Origin: an uncultured Clostridia bacterium
Lineage (GTDB): Bacteria > Bacillota > Clostridia > Christensenellales > UBA1242
Direction of reading: 5' to 3'
Length of the DNA: 22,509 nucleotides
NCBI GenBank assembly: GCA_937925475.1
Contig: CALEWH010000032.1
Coordinates: 1-22,509, forward strand
Shown one piece after another: positions 1 to 10,000 of the stretch. A model generated the notes under the pieces. That model did no database searches. It was not told the origin of the DNA and saw only the letters and a program-made list of their open reading frames with translations. The stretch's first letter is position 1. Each line of letters starts with the position of its first letter. A program made the translations under genes and the position numbers.

Positions 1-47
1 GACCACCGAGATCTACACTCTTTCCCTACACGACGCTCTTCCGATCT
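1..47 (+). other. Illumina TruSeq universal (P5) adapter, sequencing artefact
   Basis: The first 47 bases, beginning GACCACCGAGATCTACAC and ending CTCTTCCGATCT, match the 3' portion of the unindexed Illumina TruSeq universal adapter as I know it. The genome starts at base 48. Read on the minus strand in the frame of the neighbouring gene, the adapter gives RSEERRVGKECRSRW, a peptide tail familiar as adapter contamination in predicted proteins. This is vector-type contamination at a contig end, not biology, and it should be trimmed. Confidence 0.98.
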
Positions 48-1163
48 CTTTCTATATAATGCAAAGAAATCGCCAAGATTTACTTTTCTATACTTTACAA
101 GCAAATCCATTGGGCTTGTTGCAAAACCTTGATCTATTATTAGTTCGGTCGCAATTCCGCCTAGGATATAACTTTCCACCATTCCTATTTTTTGAGTAAG
201 GAAAAGTAGGTTATTGAAGGCTTGTTGGCGTGACATCTTTGTAAGCATATATAGATAACATTGTTCGACAGCAGTGTTGTAGTTTTTGATAGTAAGAAGC
301 GGTTTCATAATGTTTGCCGACAAACTTTTTGAGTTTTTGGTGTATATACTTTTTCTTGCGTGTAGACTGCTAAACATCGCCCAGCCATTTACGACCCAAC
401 GACTACCCATATCAAAATTGCGATTATGGTTTATGAAAATGGTGTTGTAGAAATGCGCTTTTCCCGGATAAACATTGCGATAATATTGATACTCCACATT
501 GTCGCCAAGTGTATGTATAGTCGCAAAGTCGGCGCTTGTTCCTGTGAAGTGGTGCGAACGGATACGACCAAATCCTGCGCCTTTGTCATAATTGACCACG
601 ACTTTTGTGTCGTCCTTTTCTCCCCAAATGCCTTGCAAAATCGAGTCGTTTTCTATGCTGTATTGTAGTCGTTCAATTGTGTCTTTTGGATTAAACAACC
701 TTGGTTTTACAATTTCGGTGTATGGTCGTCTTGCGTATTTTAGTATTTCGCGTTTGGTAGGGGCGTAGTACTTGCCAAGTATGGTTTTGTATAACGAAAT
801 GGCTACATTTGTACATTTTTTAGTTGTTGCAACAATAAGTAGGTGAGTAAAAAACTCTTTATTTTCTTTATATTCATTGTTTATTTTGTCCACAAAATAT
901 TGTTTTAGTGGCTTTGGGCAAAACAAAATCCCGTCTATTCTTTTCAAAACGACGGCTTTAAAATTGTTTTTCTCGCTCTCAGGCACTTTGTCATATGCTT
1001 CCATAACTTGCATAATCGAGTAGTTGTGGCGATAAAACTCTATCTCTTTATCTAGTATTTTTTTGCTTTCTTCGTCAAGATTAAATCCATATCTTTTGAC
1101 TTCTTTATACACACTGTTGTCGAAAGCAATTTCGTATTTCCATTTTTTATCTTCGTAAATCAT
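48..1163 (-). CDS. Hypothetical protein, 3' end truncated by adapter; weak DUF885-like peptidase resemblance
   Basis: An open minus-strand frame of 372 codons runs without a stop from the ATG at 1163 to base 48, where the adapter interrupts it, so the true C-terminus is missing. No signal peptide or membrane segment is visible; it is probably cytosolic. I do not firmly recognise the family. Two short motifs resemble DUF885-type zinc peptidases: RNVYPGKAH (residues 229-237) where that family has HExxPGHH, and NGWAMF (259-264) where it has EGWALY. If the alignment is right, the metal-binding His/Glu residues are replaced, so it would be an inactive relative. It lies 55 bp downstream of galU in the same direction but has its own strong promoter and no Shine-Dalgarno sequence before the ATG, so a leaderless mRNA is possible. 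The reading frame is secure; the family link is tentative. Confidence 0.8.
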
Positions 1164-1198
1164 ACTTTTATTATATTAAATAAATTTGGGTTAGACAA
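1163..1198 (-). promoter_or_regulatory. Promoter of the hypothetical gene, possibly leaderless
   Basis: On the minus strand a TTGTCT -35 (1193-1198), 17-bp spacer and perfect TATAAT -10 (1170-1175) are present. Transcription would be expected to start about 7 bases past the -10, at or next to the A of the ATG at 1163. No purine-rich ribosome binding site lies between. Confidence 0.6.
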
Positions 1199-1218
1199 AC
1201 AAATCAAATCAAAAATTA

Positions 1219-2046
1219 TTATTTTCGTTTTTCAAAACCAAGTAAGATTAGTTTTTCTTCGGCAAGCTTTTGTGTCGAAGGGTCAAACAAAACATATTCA
1301 AAATTGCTAAGTACATATCCAAGTGGATTGCCAAGGTCATATCTGTGACCTTGTATTTCGACCCCGTATAAAAAATTGTTTTGGACATATAGATCGATTG
1401 CGTCAGTCAGTGGCATATCGTCGCTAAGCCTTATGTACTCAAACACGCTTGGTTCGAGCAAGTATGCGCCTAGGCTTGCATACATACTGGGAGGACAAGA
1501 TTGTGGCTTTTCTACGATGCCCTTGATTTGTCCGCTGTGAGTGTGGTCTATTTTGACCATTCCATATTTTTTAGACTCAACAGCACTCACTTTTTTTAAT
1601 GCGAGCACAGGCGCTTGCACTTGATTGTATTTTGCAAGCATTTGCGAGATAAGTGAAGGCGTGTTTTGTATCACTTCGTCACCGTTTAACACAAAAAACA
1701 TATCGTCTTTGACCCAAGTTTTGGCACTATTTAGCGCGTCAGCAGTACCTTTGGGTGTGTTTTGTGCGATGAAATAAAACCTTGCTTTGTTGTAGTTGGT
1801 GAGTTTTTCGCGGGTGGCGTCGTCGACCGCACTCTCATATCCTGCATTTTTTGTAAAGTATTTTACAATATCGGTTTTGTCGGGTCTAATTATAAAGGCT
1901 ATCTCGGTCACATTGTTGGCAATTAGGTCGTCTACTAGGTACTGTAAAATAGGTTTGTCAAATATGGGTAAAAGTTCTTTTGATATGCCTTTGGTCACGG
2001 GCAAAAAGCGAGTCCCAAGTCCACCGCATAAGATTATTGCTTTCAT
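1219..2046 (-). CDS. galU: UTP-glucose-1-phosphate uridylyltransferase
   Basis: This cytosolic enzyme makes UDP-glucose from UTP and glucose-1-phosphate, feeding glycolipid, teichoic acid and exopolysaccharide synthesis. The 275-aa product starts MKAIILCGGLGTRFLPVTK, the nucleotidyltransferase signature (Gly8, Gly9, Gly11, Arg13, Lys19), followed by KELLPIFDKPILQY, the NGDE metal/nucleotide segment and the VEKPQ motif typical of GalU/GtaB. It is slightly shorter than the usual 290-300 residues, mainly at the C-terminus. I chose the ATG at 2046 rather than the in-frame ATG at 2061 because GGGAGG (2054-2059) sits at ideal distance from it and because the family begins at MKA. It is not in a sugar operon here: its neighbours are a hypothetical gene downstream and a divergent surface-protein operon upstream. 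Confidence 0.95.
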   Translation of the reverse strand: MKAIILCGGLGTRFLPVTKGISKELLPIFDKPILQYLVDDLIANNVTEIAFIIRPDKTDIVKYFTKNAGYESAVDDATREKLTNYNKARFYFIAQNTPKGTADALNSAKTWVKDDMFFVLNGDEVIQNTPSLISQMLAKYNQVQAPVLALKKVSAVESKKYGMVKIDHTHSGQIKGIVEKPQSCPPSMYASLGAYLLEPSVFEYIRLSDDMPLTDAIDLYVQNNFLYGVEIQGHRYDLGNPLGYVLSNFEYVLFDPSTQKLAEEKLILLGFEKRK

Positions 2047-2064
2047 ATTTTTTCCTCCCATTTA

Positions 2065-2094
2065 TATATATGCCAGTGGGTTTTGCCTTGACAA
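2065..2094 (-). promoter_or_regulatory. Candidate galU promoter
   Basis: Minus-strand TTGTCA (2089-2094), 18-bp spacer and TATATA (2065-2070) would start transcription near 2058, giving a leader of about 12 nt that still contains GGAGG. An alternative upstream promoter is TTGCAA (2145-2150), 16-bp spacer, TAATAT (2123-2128). I cannot choose between them from sequence alone. Confidence 0.4.
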
Positions 2095-2144
2095 TAATCG
2101 TCATATTTTTCAAAAGTCCCAAATATTATTTATTAAAGGCACGG

Positions 2145-2191
2145 TTGCAATCGGGACATAGTAAAAATTTTTGTGTTGCAAAAGGGACATA
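2145..2191 (+). repeat. Pair of 16-bp direct repeats between divergent promoters
   Basis: TTGCAATCGGGACATA (2145-2160) and TTGCAAAAGGGACATA (2176-2191) differ only at two central positions. Their starts are 31 bp apart, about three helical turns, so both would face the same side of the DNA. They lie between the galU promoter and the promoter of the surface operon, a typical place for an operator. TTGCAA is itself palindromic and may also act as a -35 element. The binding protein is unknown. Confidence 0.5.
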
Positions 2192-2205
2192 TTTGTAAAA
2201 AACCG

Positions 2206-2234
2206 TTGACGACGCATTTTATATAGTGTAAAAT
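2206..2234 (+). promoter_or_regulatory. Promoter of the surface-protein operon
   Basis: TTGACG (2206-2211), a 17-bp spacer and TAAAAT (2229-2234) make a strong sigma-70-type promoter. Predicted start is near 2241, giving a leader of about 40 nt that ends in AAGGAG (2271-2276). Confidence 0.7.
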
Positions 2235-2280
2235 GTACAATGTAATATAGCGTTTTCTATGAAATAGAAAAAGGAGAAAA

Positions 2281-3078
2281 ATGGCGCGTCAAGCAAGGCA
2301 AACAAGTAGTCTTGGCACATATACTGTTGTGCTCAGGGGCAAAACAGACTGTTTTAAGACTGCCGAACTTCAAAATACATTTTTGTGTTGTCTTTACAAA
2401 TACACAAGTGCTGACTTGTGTAGTGTTTTTGCGTACGCGTTTTCGAGCAAGGACTGCTACCTTGTTGTGCAAGAAAAGAAAGGCAGTTTGTCTGACTTTA
2501 TGCGACTAAGTAGTGGGTTGTTTGCTAGACTCTACAACAAAAACAATGTTCACATTGGAAAAGTCTTTTTTGATAGATACCTAAGCGAACCTATCAATTC
2601 AAACGAAGAGATAGTGACTGCAATAAAACAAGTGCTAAAACTTGATACAGTAGCCGAGTACACTTCTTGCAAGTCCAACTACTTTAAAAATATGTTTGTC
2701 GATAGTAGTTTTGTAAAAGAGCGATATAGTAAGTTGCAATGGCGACAAGAACTTAGAAAACCTATTGAAAAAGCAAACTACAAGATTAGTGTTGGAAAAC
2801 TTACTGACGAACAAGTGAGTGCTTACATACTTCAAAAACACAACATTAAAGTTACGCAAATCAATAAGCTTAATCCAAACTTGCTAGAAAGCATACTTCG
2901 CGAAGTTGTGGATGTGACAAAGGTTAGCGCGCGCCAACTTGCCCGCATAACATCACTTCCGCTAAGGTTTTTGTGGAAACTCGTCTCTAAAAAGGATAAG
3001 AAGGCCGAAACCAAGAACGAGTGTGATAAAAATAACCAACAATCACTAAGTAGCGTCCAAAACCGAATTAGGAAATAA
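2281..3078 (+). CDS. REP-associated transposase-like (Y1/HUH) protein, catalytically degenerate
   Basis: The 265-aa product begins MARQAR...GTYTVVLRG and continues with VFAYAF...LVVQEKKG, GKVFFDRYLSEPI and, near the C-terminus, LTDEQ...VSARQLARITSLPL. This order matches the Y1-type REP-associated transposases of Firmicutes (start M-x-R-x-A-R; AYCLMxNHxHLL; GxxFxxRFxSEPV; RYIHxNP; SxRQIARLTG). The HUH metal-binding motif is replaced by Asp58-Cys59-Tyr60, and the segment that should read RYIHxNP is KQVLKLDT, with Gln117 at the expected position of the nucleophilic tyrosine. Both alignments are by eye. It is therefore unlikely to cut DNA, while the C-terminal helix-turn-helix-like part remains, so a domesticated DNA-binding or regulatory role is plausible. 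It is the first gene of the operon with the two exported proteins (49 bp to the next gene). Start set by AAGGAG at 2271-2276. Confidence 0.8.
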   Translation: MARQARQTSSLGTYTVVLRGKTDCFKTAELQNTFLCCLYKYTSADLCSVFAYAFSSKDCYLVVQEKKGSLSDFMRLSSGLFARLYNKNNVHIGKVFFDRYLSEPINSNEEIVTAIKQVLKLDTVAEYTSCKSNYFKNMFVDSSFVKERYSKLQWRQELRKPIEKANYKISVGKLTDEQVSAYILQKHNIKVTQINKLNPNLLESILREVVDVTKVSARQLARITSLPLRFLWKLVSKKDKKAETKNECDKNNQQSLSSVQNRIRK

Positions 3079-3127
3079 CAAGTTTTGGAAAAGTAAAACA
3101 AAATTTTAAATCTGAAAAGGAGTAGTT

Positions 3128-4003
3128 ATGAGCAAAAAAAGATATTTTGTCAACTTAGCAATAGTCGTGATACTTGCATCACTGACTGGTTTTTTTGCTG
3201 GAAACTACTATGTCAAAAACTATACAGGTTCGGTTTTGGCGGTTACTGAGACCGAAGAAGAAGTGCGTGGCAATGATGTCAAAGACACTTTGAGAAAGGC
3301 TAAGGGCAAAAATCCATCACAACTTAGCAGTGTCGAAAATTTTATACTTGCCGAAAACAATCTAAATCAAAAAACCTACATCTACAAATCCATCGATGGC
3401 AAGATTACATCTGCCGGAGTTACACAAGGACTAAAAAGTTTTAAAGTGCTAAAAGATGGATACATAATGAGCGAAAAAGTCAGTGCTAGTAAGTTTGTAA
3501 AGGTCGCAGATAGGACACTTTACAAAGTAGGCGAAGACAAAATCGACTACTATAAAGGCAGTGACATCACATCAAGTTATACAGCTTCGTGGGGCAAAAA
3601 ACCTACTGAAACTTGGTCGATTGACACCTATAAAGACAAGTATGGTGGCAGACCCGAAGCATTTATAAACTATGTTATAGGCACAAAGACCGTAGTTAGT
3701 GCGGGCTGTAAAGCACCTAAAAAACTTAGCAACGGAAATTATGAGTGCGTGATTCAGACCGATACATATTTCTCGTGTATGAACTATATGTACGAAATTC
3801 GCACCACCAGTGGTAGCGGAAACTTTCCAAAGTTTGAAAGTAGCATTATCACTTTTGAAATCACACCAGATTGGGAGTTTGTGAAAATCGATTATGTCGA
3901 AACATATTCGGTATCCATTGCAGTGCTTGGCTATACAAAGTGCGTCGGCAAACTTACTGAAAAGTTTAGTTTTGATGCCGACTTTAAGATCCCACTTGTG
4001 TAG
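3128..4003 (+). CDS. Exported membrane-anchored protein of unknown function
   Basis: The 291-aa product has a short positive N-terminus and one hydrophobic segment at about residues 8-27, without a lipobox cysteine, so it is either a signal anchor or a cleaved signal peptide. The rest is polar: a charged stretch near 40-65, then an alternating beta-strand pattern with many aromatic residues and four cysteines in the second half. I do not recognise a family. The KVADRTLYKVGEDKIDYYKG segment resembles the short strand-turn-strand of LolA/LppX-like lipoproteins, but this is only an impression. It has a good AAAGGAG site (3116-3122), sits 49 bp after the transposase-like gene and 34 bp before the giant surface protein, and is probably co-expressed with it as a partner at the cell surface. 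Confidence 0.8.
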   Translation: MSKKRYFVNLAIVVILASLTGFFAGNYYVKNYTGSVLAVTETEEEVRGNDVKDTLRKAKGKNPSQLSSVENFILAENNLNQKTYIYKSIDGKITSAGVTQGLKSFKVLKDGYIMSEKVSASKFVKVADRTLYKVGEDKIDYYKGSDITSSYTASWGKKPTETWSIDTYKDKYGGRPEAFINYVIGTKTVVSAGCKAPKKLSNGNYECVIQTDTYFSCMNYMYEIRTTSGSGNFPKFESSIITFEITPDWEFVKIDYVETYSVSIAVLGYTKCVGKLTEKFSFDADFKIPLV

Positions 4004-4037
4004 TTTGTATCTTACATAAAAAAATAAAGGAGGAACT

Positions 4038-7000
4038 ATGAAAAAAGAAAAAGTCAAAAAAACAAAGATAAAGTTTTCTTTGTGGCGACTACTTAGTTAT
4101 ATAGGATGCTACATCCTAGTGACTTTTGCAGTCGGCTTTACTGTTGTGTCGGTCAATAGCTCGACATACTCGTTTACGCCACCTAGCCTAAACGATGACA
4201 CAAATGTAAGTAGTTCGCTCCTAGGCAATATGGTCACAAACATTATGTCGCTTAGCGATGTGACCGCAACCATTAATGTCGAAGTCGAAAATGGCGAAAA
4301 TGTTATTCGCTTAAATGGCGACATAAATGCAAAAATATACGAAGAGTTTTCGGGAGTCGAAGCAAACGGAAACTTTGTTGTGACCTACAATGGCACAAGC
4401 GTAAATCTAGGTTTTACATATAAAGATAACTTGTATGTGTCACTTAATGGTCGCACATTTGTAGTCGATGTAAACAATGCCATTGAAGGAGTAGCAGGGA
4501 TACTTAATGCTATCGGGGTCGAGTTTGATCTTGATATAAGCAGTATTACATCAAAACTTGATATGAGTATTCTTGACACACTTGGCGACTACATCAAGGA
4601 AGAAAAACTTGATGACGGCTACAAACTTGTCGCTGAGTACAAGGGATTGAGTGCCGAAGTTTTGCTAGACAAAGAGTACAACATAATAAGCGTCACCACA
4701 CCAAAACTTGACATAAATGGTTGGAAGATAAAACTTGGCGTAAACATTGACAAAACAAATCAAGGTCTAGTAATAGACAAAGTAGAAGGTGGCACAACAC
4801 TTAATCCACTTCTAAAACTTGCCAAAAATGCAATCAACACAATAAATGACAAAAACCTATACATAAAGTCGCAAATACAATATGACCAATATAGTGTTGA
4901 TGTGGACACATTCATAAATGGCGACAATATGCAAATCAGCACAAATGTTTTGGGACAACAAATTGACATTTACTATGTTTCGAATAGCGTGTACTTTGAC
5001 CTAGGCTTTGTGCAATTTAAGATTTCGAAATCGGATATTGACACAATAAAAGATATCGTAGCAAAGTTTGTTCCTGATGACATAATAAAGACAATGTCGA
5101 CCAAACTTACACTTGAAGACATAGTTGGCATTTGCGAAAAACTAATCAGTGAAAACTGGAACATTGCAGGTGACGACGATAGTTTTGTCCTAAACTATGG
5201 CGAAAATGCAGTCACTGTAAACTATATAGATGACAAAATTTCGAGCGTTGATATTGATGTTTTGGGAGCAAAAGGCAGTGTAAGCATTGAGAGCAAAGTT
5301 AAAAACATTGTTGTTCCTGACTATCAATATATTTGCCTTGATGACGCAATGGAAATTGTAGACGCTGTCCAAGACCTAATCGAAAACAAATACATCAATG
5401 CCAATTTGTCATTAACAGTAAAAGATATCGACCTAGATGTCAAAGTTTTGGCAGACCTAAACACAATGCGTGTTCACCTAAGCACAAGCGTTTTTGGAAA
5501 AGACATTGCGATAGACTATGTCGATAATGTCGCATATGTGAGCGTTGATGGACTAAATTTGGCGTTTGAAAAAGCCGATATAATAAGCATTGTCGAGAAA
5601 GCGCTATCTCAATTTGATATTGACACAAACTTTGATTTTGCAAATGTTAAAATAGAAAAAGCCGACATTGAAAAAATGGTCGGACTACTTAAAGACCTTA
5701 AAATAAACAAAACACAAAGTGGATATGACCTTGTGTATGGCGATCACACTGTGAAAGTGGGACTAAACGACGGAGATATTTCAAGTCTTCAATACAATGA
5801 CTTAGTAAGTGTCGAGTTTGAAATGCAAGCACCACAATTTGAAACTATCGACAAAGATATTTATCAATATGTAGATGTAAGTGTCGAAAACATCACCCGC
5901 CTAATAGACGAAGTCAAATCATACATTGACGGAAAAACATATTGCTTTGATATTGTTGCAAGTTATAAAGACTACACAGTGTCGGGCTTTGTAGGTTTGA
6001 AAGATAATCTACTTAATGGACACCTAGAAAGTAGAGTTTATGGCAAAGATGTTTGCATAGACATTATTGCCAACGAGTTGTTTGTGAAAGTCGATGACCT
6101 AAAAATCAAATGCGTGCTTTCTGATTATGACAAAGTGCGTGTGTTGCTTCAAGACAAATTTGGCATTGTGTTGCCTAAGATGGATTTTGAAAACAAAGAC
6201 ATTTTTGAAAAATCCGACAAAACAAATAAAGAAGAAATCACAGTAGACAAAATCCAAGACCTATTTAAAGATTTTAGTATTTCAAACTATGGAATGATGC
6301 TTGTAGTAGAATACAAGGATTATGTAATAAAAATTGACCTTGCAGACTACAATGTAAATAGCATAAAACTAAATGGTTTTGGCACAGACATTATCGTGAC
6401 CCCAGTAGAGTACAAGACCACAAGTGTGAGTGGTGAGTATATTGAAGCAAGCGGGCTTATAAATTTTGCAAACGAGATAATAGAATACATTGACGCAAGT
6501 GAATATTATTTTGACATTGATGTACAATATGACAAATATCATGTTGTTGGTTGGATAGGACTAGATAATGGCCACATTGTAGGTCACTTAGACACAGTTG
6601 TTCTAAACAAAAACTTGCAAATCGATATACTTGATGATGTTTTGTATATAGACTTTGACGGGCTAAGACTAAAATGTGTTTTTGCAGACTATGGCAAAAT
6701 CAAAGACTTGTTTGAGTCTGAGTGGGATATAATATTGCCAGAACTTAATCTACTTGACCCACTAAGTATGATTCCAAAAACAGACTTTGATATGTCAAAG
6801 ATTGCTGGCATTATAGACAAAATTAGCATTTCAAATATCGGTCAAATTTTGACTGTAAACTACGACAGCATAAAAGCGGTGATTGACCTTACTGACTACA
6901 AACTAAACAAAGTTGTGCTAAGTATGGATAGACTAAGTGCGACAGTAAAACCAACATCGCCACAAACAGCAGTTGTGGAAAACGAATATATTGATATTGC

Positions 7001-10000
7001 AAGCCTTACAAAAGTAGCAAAGGCCGTAAACAAATCAATGGCAAATATGACAATGAGTGGAGTATTAAAAGTCGACATCGTGTTTGGCGACGAAGAAAAC
7101 CACCTTGACATAAATTATGGCATCACATATCAAGACAAAGATTTGAAAGCCTATGCAAACTTCACATTCAAAGGCATCGAAGTCAATGTATACTACACTG
7201 ACGAAACCTTGTATTTTGATGTTGTAGGAATGAAATTTTATGCAAATATTAGCGATTACAAAGATATTATTGCGTGGTTAAACGAAAGATTTGACCTAAA
7301 CATCAATGTTGACGACCTAGAAAACGGCTTAAACAAGGGACTTGACGACATTTCGCTTGACTTTATAAAATCGTGGGAAATCTCAGACTCTCACGTCAAA
7401 GCCAATATTTTTGACAAAGTCACTATTGATGTGGATTATAGTGACACAATAGATAAAGTTGTGTTTATGACCGACACAAAGAGCGCAACAATCATTTGTA
7501 AATCATTTGACCCTGTTGTGTTTGAGTCGATCGACAATACAGAGTACAGCAAATACACTGTTGTGACAAATACAATCGACGATATACTTAATACAATAAA
7601 GAAAAAATCATTCAATATTTCGGCTACTGCACGCGCCTATGAAAACGGTAGTATTTCGCACAAAGCCGATGTGTCGCTTGTCTTTGATTTTGCAAGCCAC
7701 TTCAAAGCATTTGGCTTTGCAAATGTTCAAAATGTCAACGACCCAAATAGTTCGATCGAACTTATGGCAAGTTGGGACAAAGACAATGGCGTGGACACTC
7801 GTGACTATTTGTTTGTTGACTTTAATGGAATGAAACTTAAAGTCAATGCAGACGCACTAAAAGAAATGGTTAGCCTTGCGCTTCAAGTCTTTGGTGTGAG
7901 CCCAAGCGTTTTGGGATTTTTGGACGATGTGAACGACGACTTTATTATCGAGTCCGACAATCTAAACGCAATTATGCCAAATCTTGATATGGGCAATCCA
8001 CTTAATATGCTTAGATACATTAAGTCCTTGTCGCTTAAAGACAGCATCTTCACAATGGTGCTAGATGGTTCGTTCTTTGGTGATGGTGTAGACGATATGC
8101 AAATTATTTTGCACACCAACAATGGCACTATCTCGGGACTTGACCTAAACAACATCTATGTTGGCGGAAGCAAAACATTTAATCTAAACATTCTTCTAAA
8201 TCCATTTGTTAGCGTAAACAGCGTTTCGGACAAATCAAGTTTTATGGATTTGAGCAATGCAAGCGAACTTCTAAAAGCCTTTGTCAATACAAGTGCAAAT
8301 CATAGTTATCACATCAAGGGCAAAGTAAAACTAAACATAATCGGAATCGACGGTCTTGCCACAGTAGGCGTTGACGCAGGCATAACCCTTGACGACGACA
8401 AGAAAGTTACAGCAGATGTTACACTTTCAAATTATCCATTGTATCTTGGTGTAAACACTGCTTACTCCAATTATTCGGCACCAGTAAATCGTATGCGAAC
8501 TATCAATATGCGATTTAAGGGCGGATATGTTTATGTCAAGATAAACGACGCAAAATATCTTACAGCAAAGGCGCAAGAGAGAGTTACAAAAGTGCCAGTA
8601 AGTTATATGCTAGAAAATCTTGACCACTATATGCAATATATCCTAGGCTTTACAGATAGTATTCAATCCAAGATTGTTGAAGCGGTCACCGCAAGCAAAA
8701 ACTACACAGGCAAAACAAATTATGGCAATATCTTGCTAGGTTATGACTATCTAAACCGCAAACATACAATCACTCTAAACCTTAAAGAACTAGCACACAA
8801 TGACCAAGTCAACACAATGGAAATTGGTCTAACTACTATCAACAATCGTCAAACAAATCGTAAAGATATGTTGTATAGACTAGATATCAATGTCAAACTT
8901 TTGGACGACAAAATATCTATCCTTACAGACGACTCCAACAACCTAAAACTTATCGACCTAAACAGTGTATACGATATGTCTGCTACAAATAGTTATATTT
9001 CGGGCTACACATTTGACACATTTGGCGAGTATAGTAAAGAAGGCAATGGCTCGTATTCAAAACAAAACAACAATAGCGTAAAAGTATCATTCTACACACT
9101 TGAAGGCAAGTCGCTAGGAAGCGTAAACGGGCATACTTGTGATGAAATCGTATATCCAAGTATCGAGCGCACACTAGCAGATGGCAGAGTATTTAAAGGT
9201 TGGTATTATTATAGCGACGACGCTAAGACCAAACTAAAAGAGTGGAACGAAACTCGTATGCCACTAAACAACATCGACTTGTACGCTGTGTGGGAAAACA
9301 TATATACAGTTACTCTTCAAAATGGCACCGAAGTGGTTGATACATTTACACTATTTAAGGGCGAAAGACATACTCTTAATGCGCTAGACGATAGGTTTGT
9401 CGAGAAAGATGGCGTGCGTAGCGGTCAAAAATTTGCTGGCTGGTACGACGGACTAATCAGACGCACTGAGATTGTGGCAAAAACTCAAGATGTTACACTA
9501 AAAGCACACTGGGAAGACTCAACATATTATCAAGTAAAATTTGTCGATGGCGAAACTACTACTGAAAAGTGGGTTAGAGCAAACGAAACACTTGCCCTTG
9601 ATCCTAAATCCAATTACATTTCGACTATTGATGGCGAAGAAGTCGTATATGAATGGCGTGGTTGGTACTTGGACGACCAAGAAACAAGCGAAATCGTAGT
9701 AGATAGACCAATTACACTTGTTGCTAGATGGCAAATTTGCTCTATTGATATGACTAGAAAACTAAATATCTACGACGGAGATACACTACTAAGTTCTACT
9801 CCCCAACTTGTCGATTATTTGGTTAATGTTCCAGCAATAGAGAAGATAAACGACGAAACATTGTTCTATCTTGATAAAGAGTTTAGCACTCCATATGAGT
9901 TTGGATTTATGCCAGACTATGATTTGAATGTATATATCCAAAATGTATATACAATCACAATCAAATACTATGACAGCATTACAAATGGCGTTGTGAAAAC

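Noticed and set aside
426..668. Plus-strand ORF of 80 codons
   Set aside because: It lies wholly within the minus-strand hypothetical gene, has no ribosome binding site and no recognisable features; it is a shadow frame.
2281..3078. Active insertion sequence of the IS200/IS605 type
   Set aside because: The HUH motif and tyrosine are replaced, and no flanking terminal hairpins or TnpB gene were seen; the gene is part of an operon.
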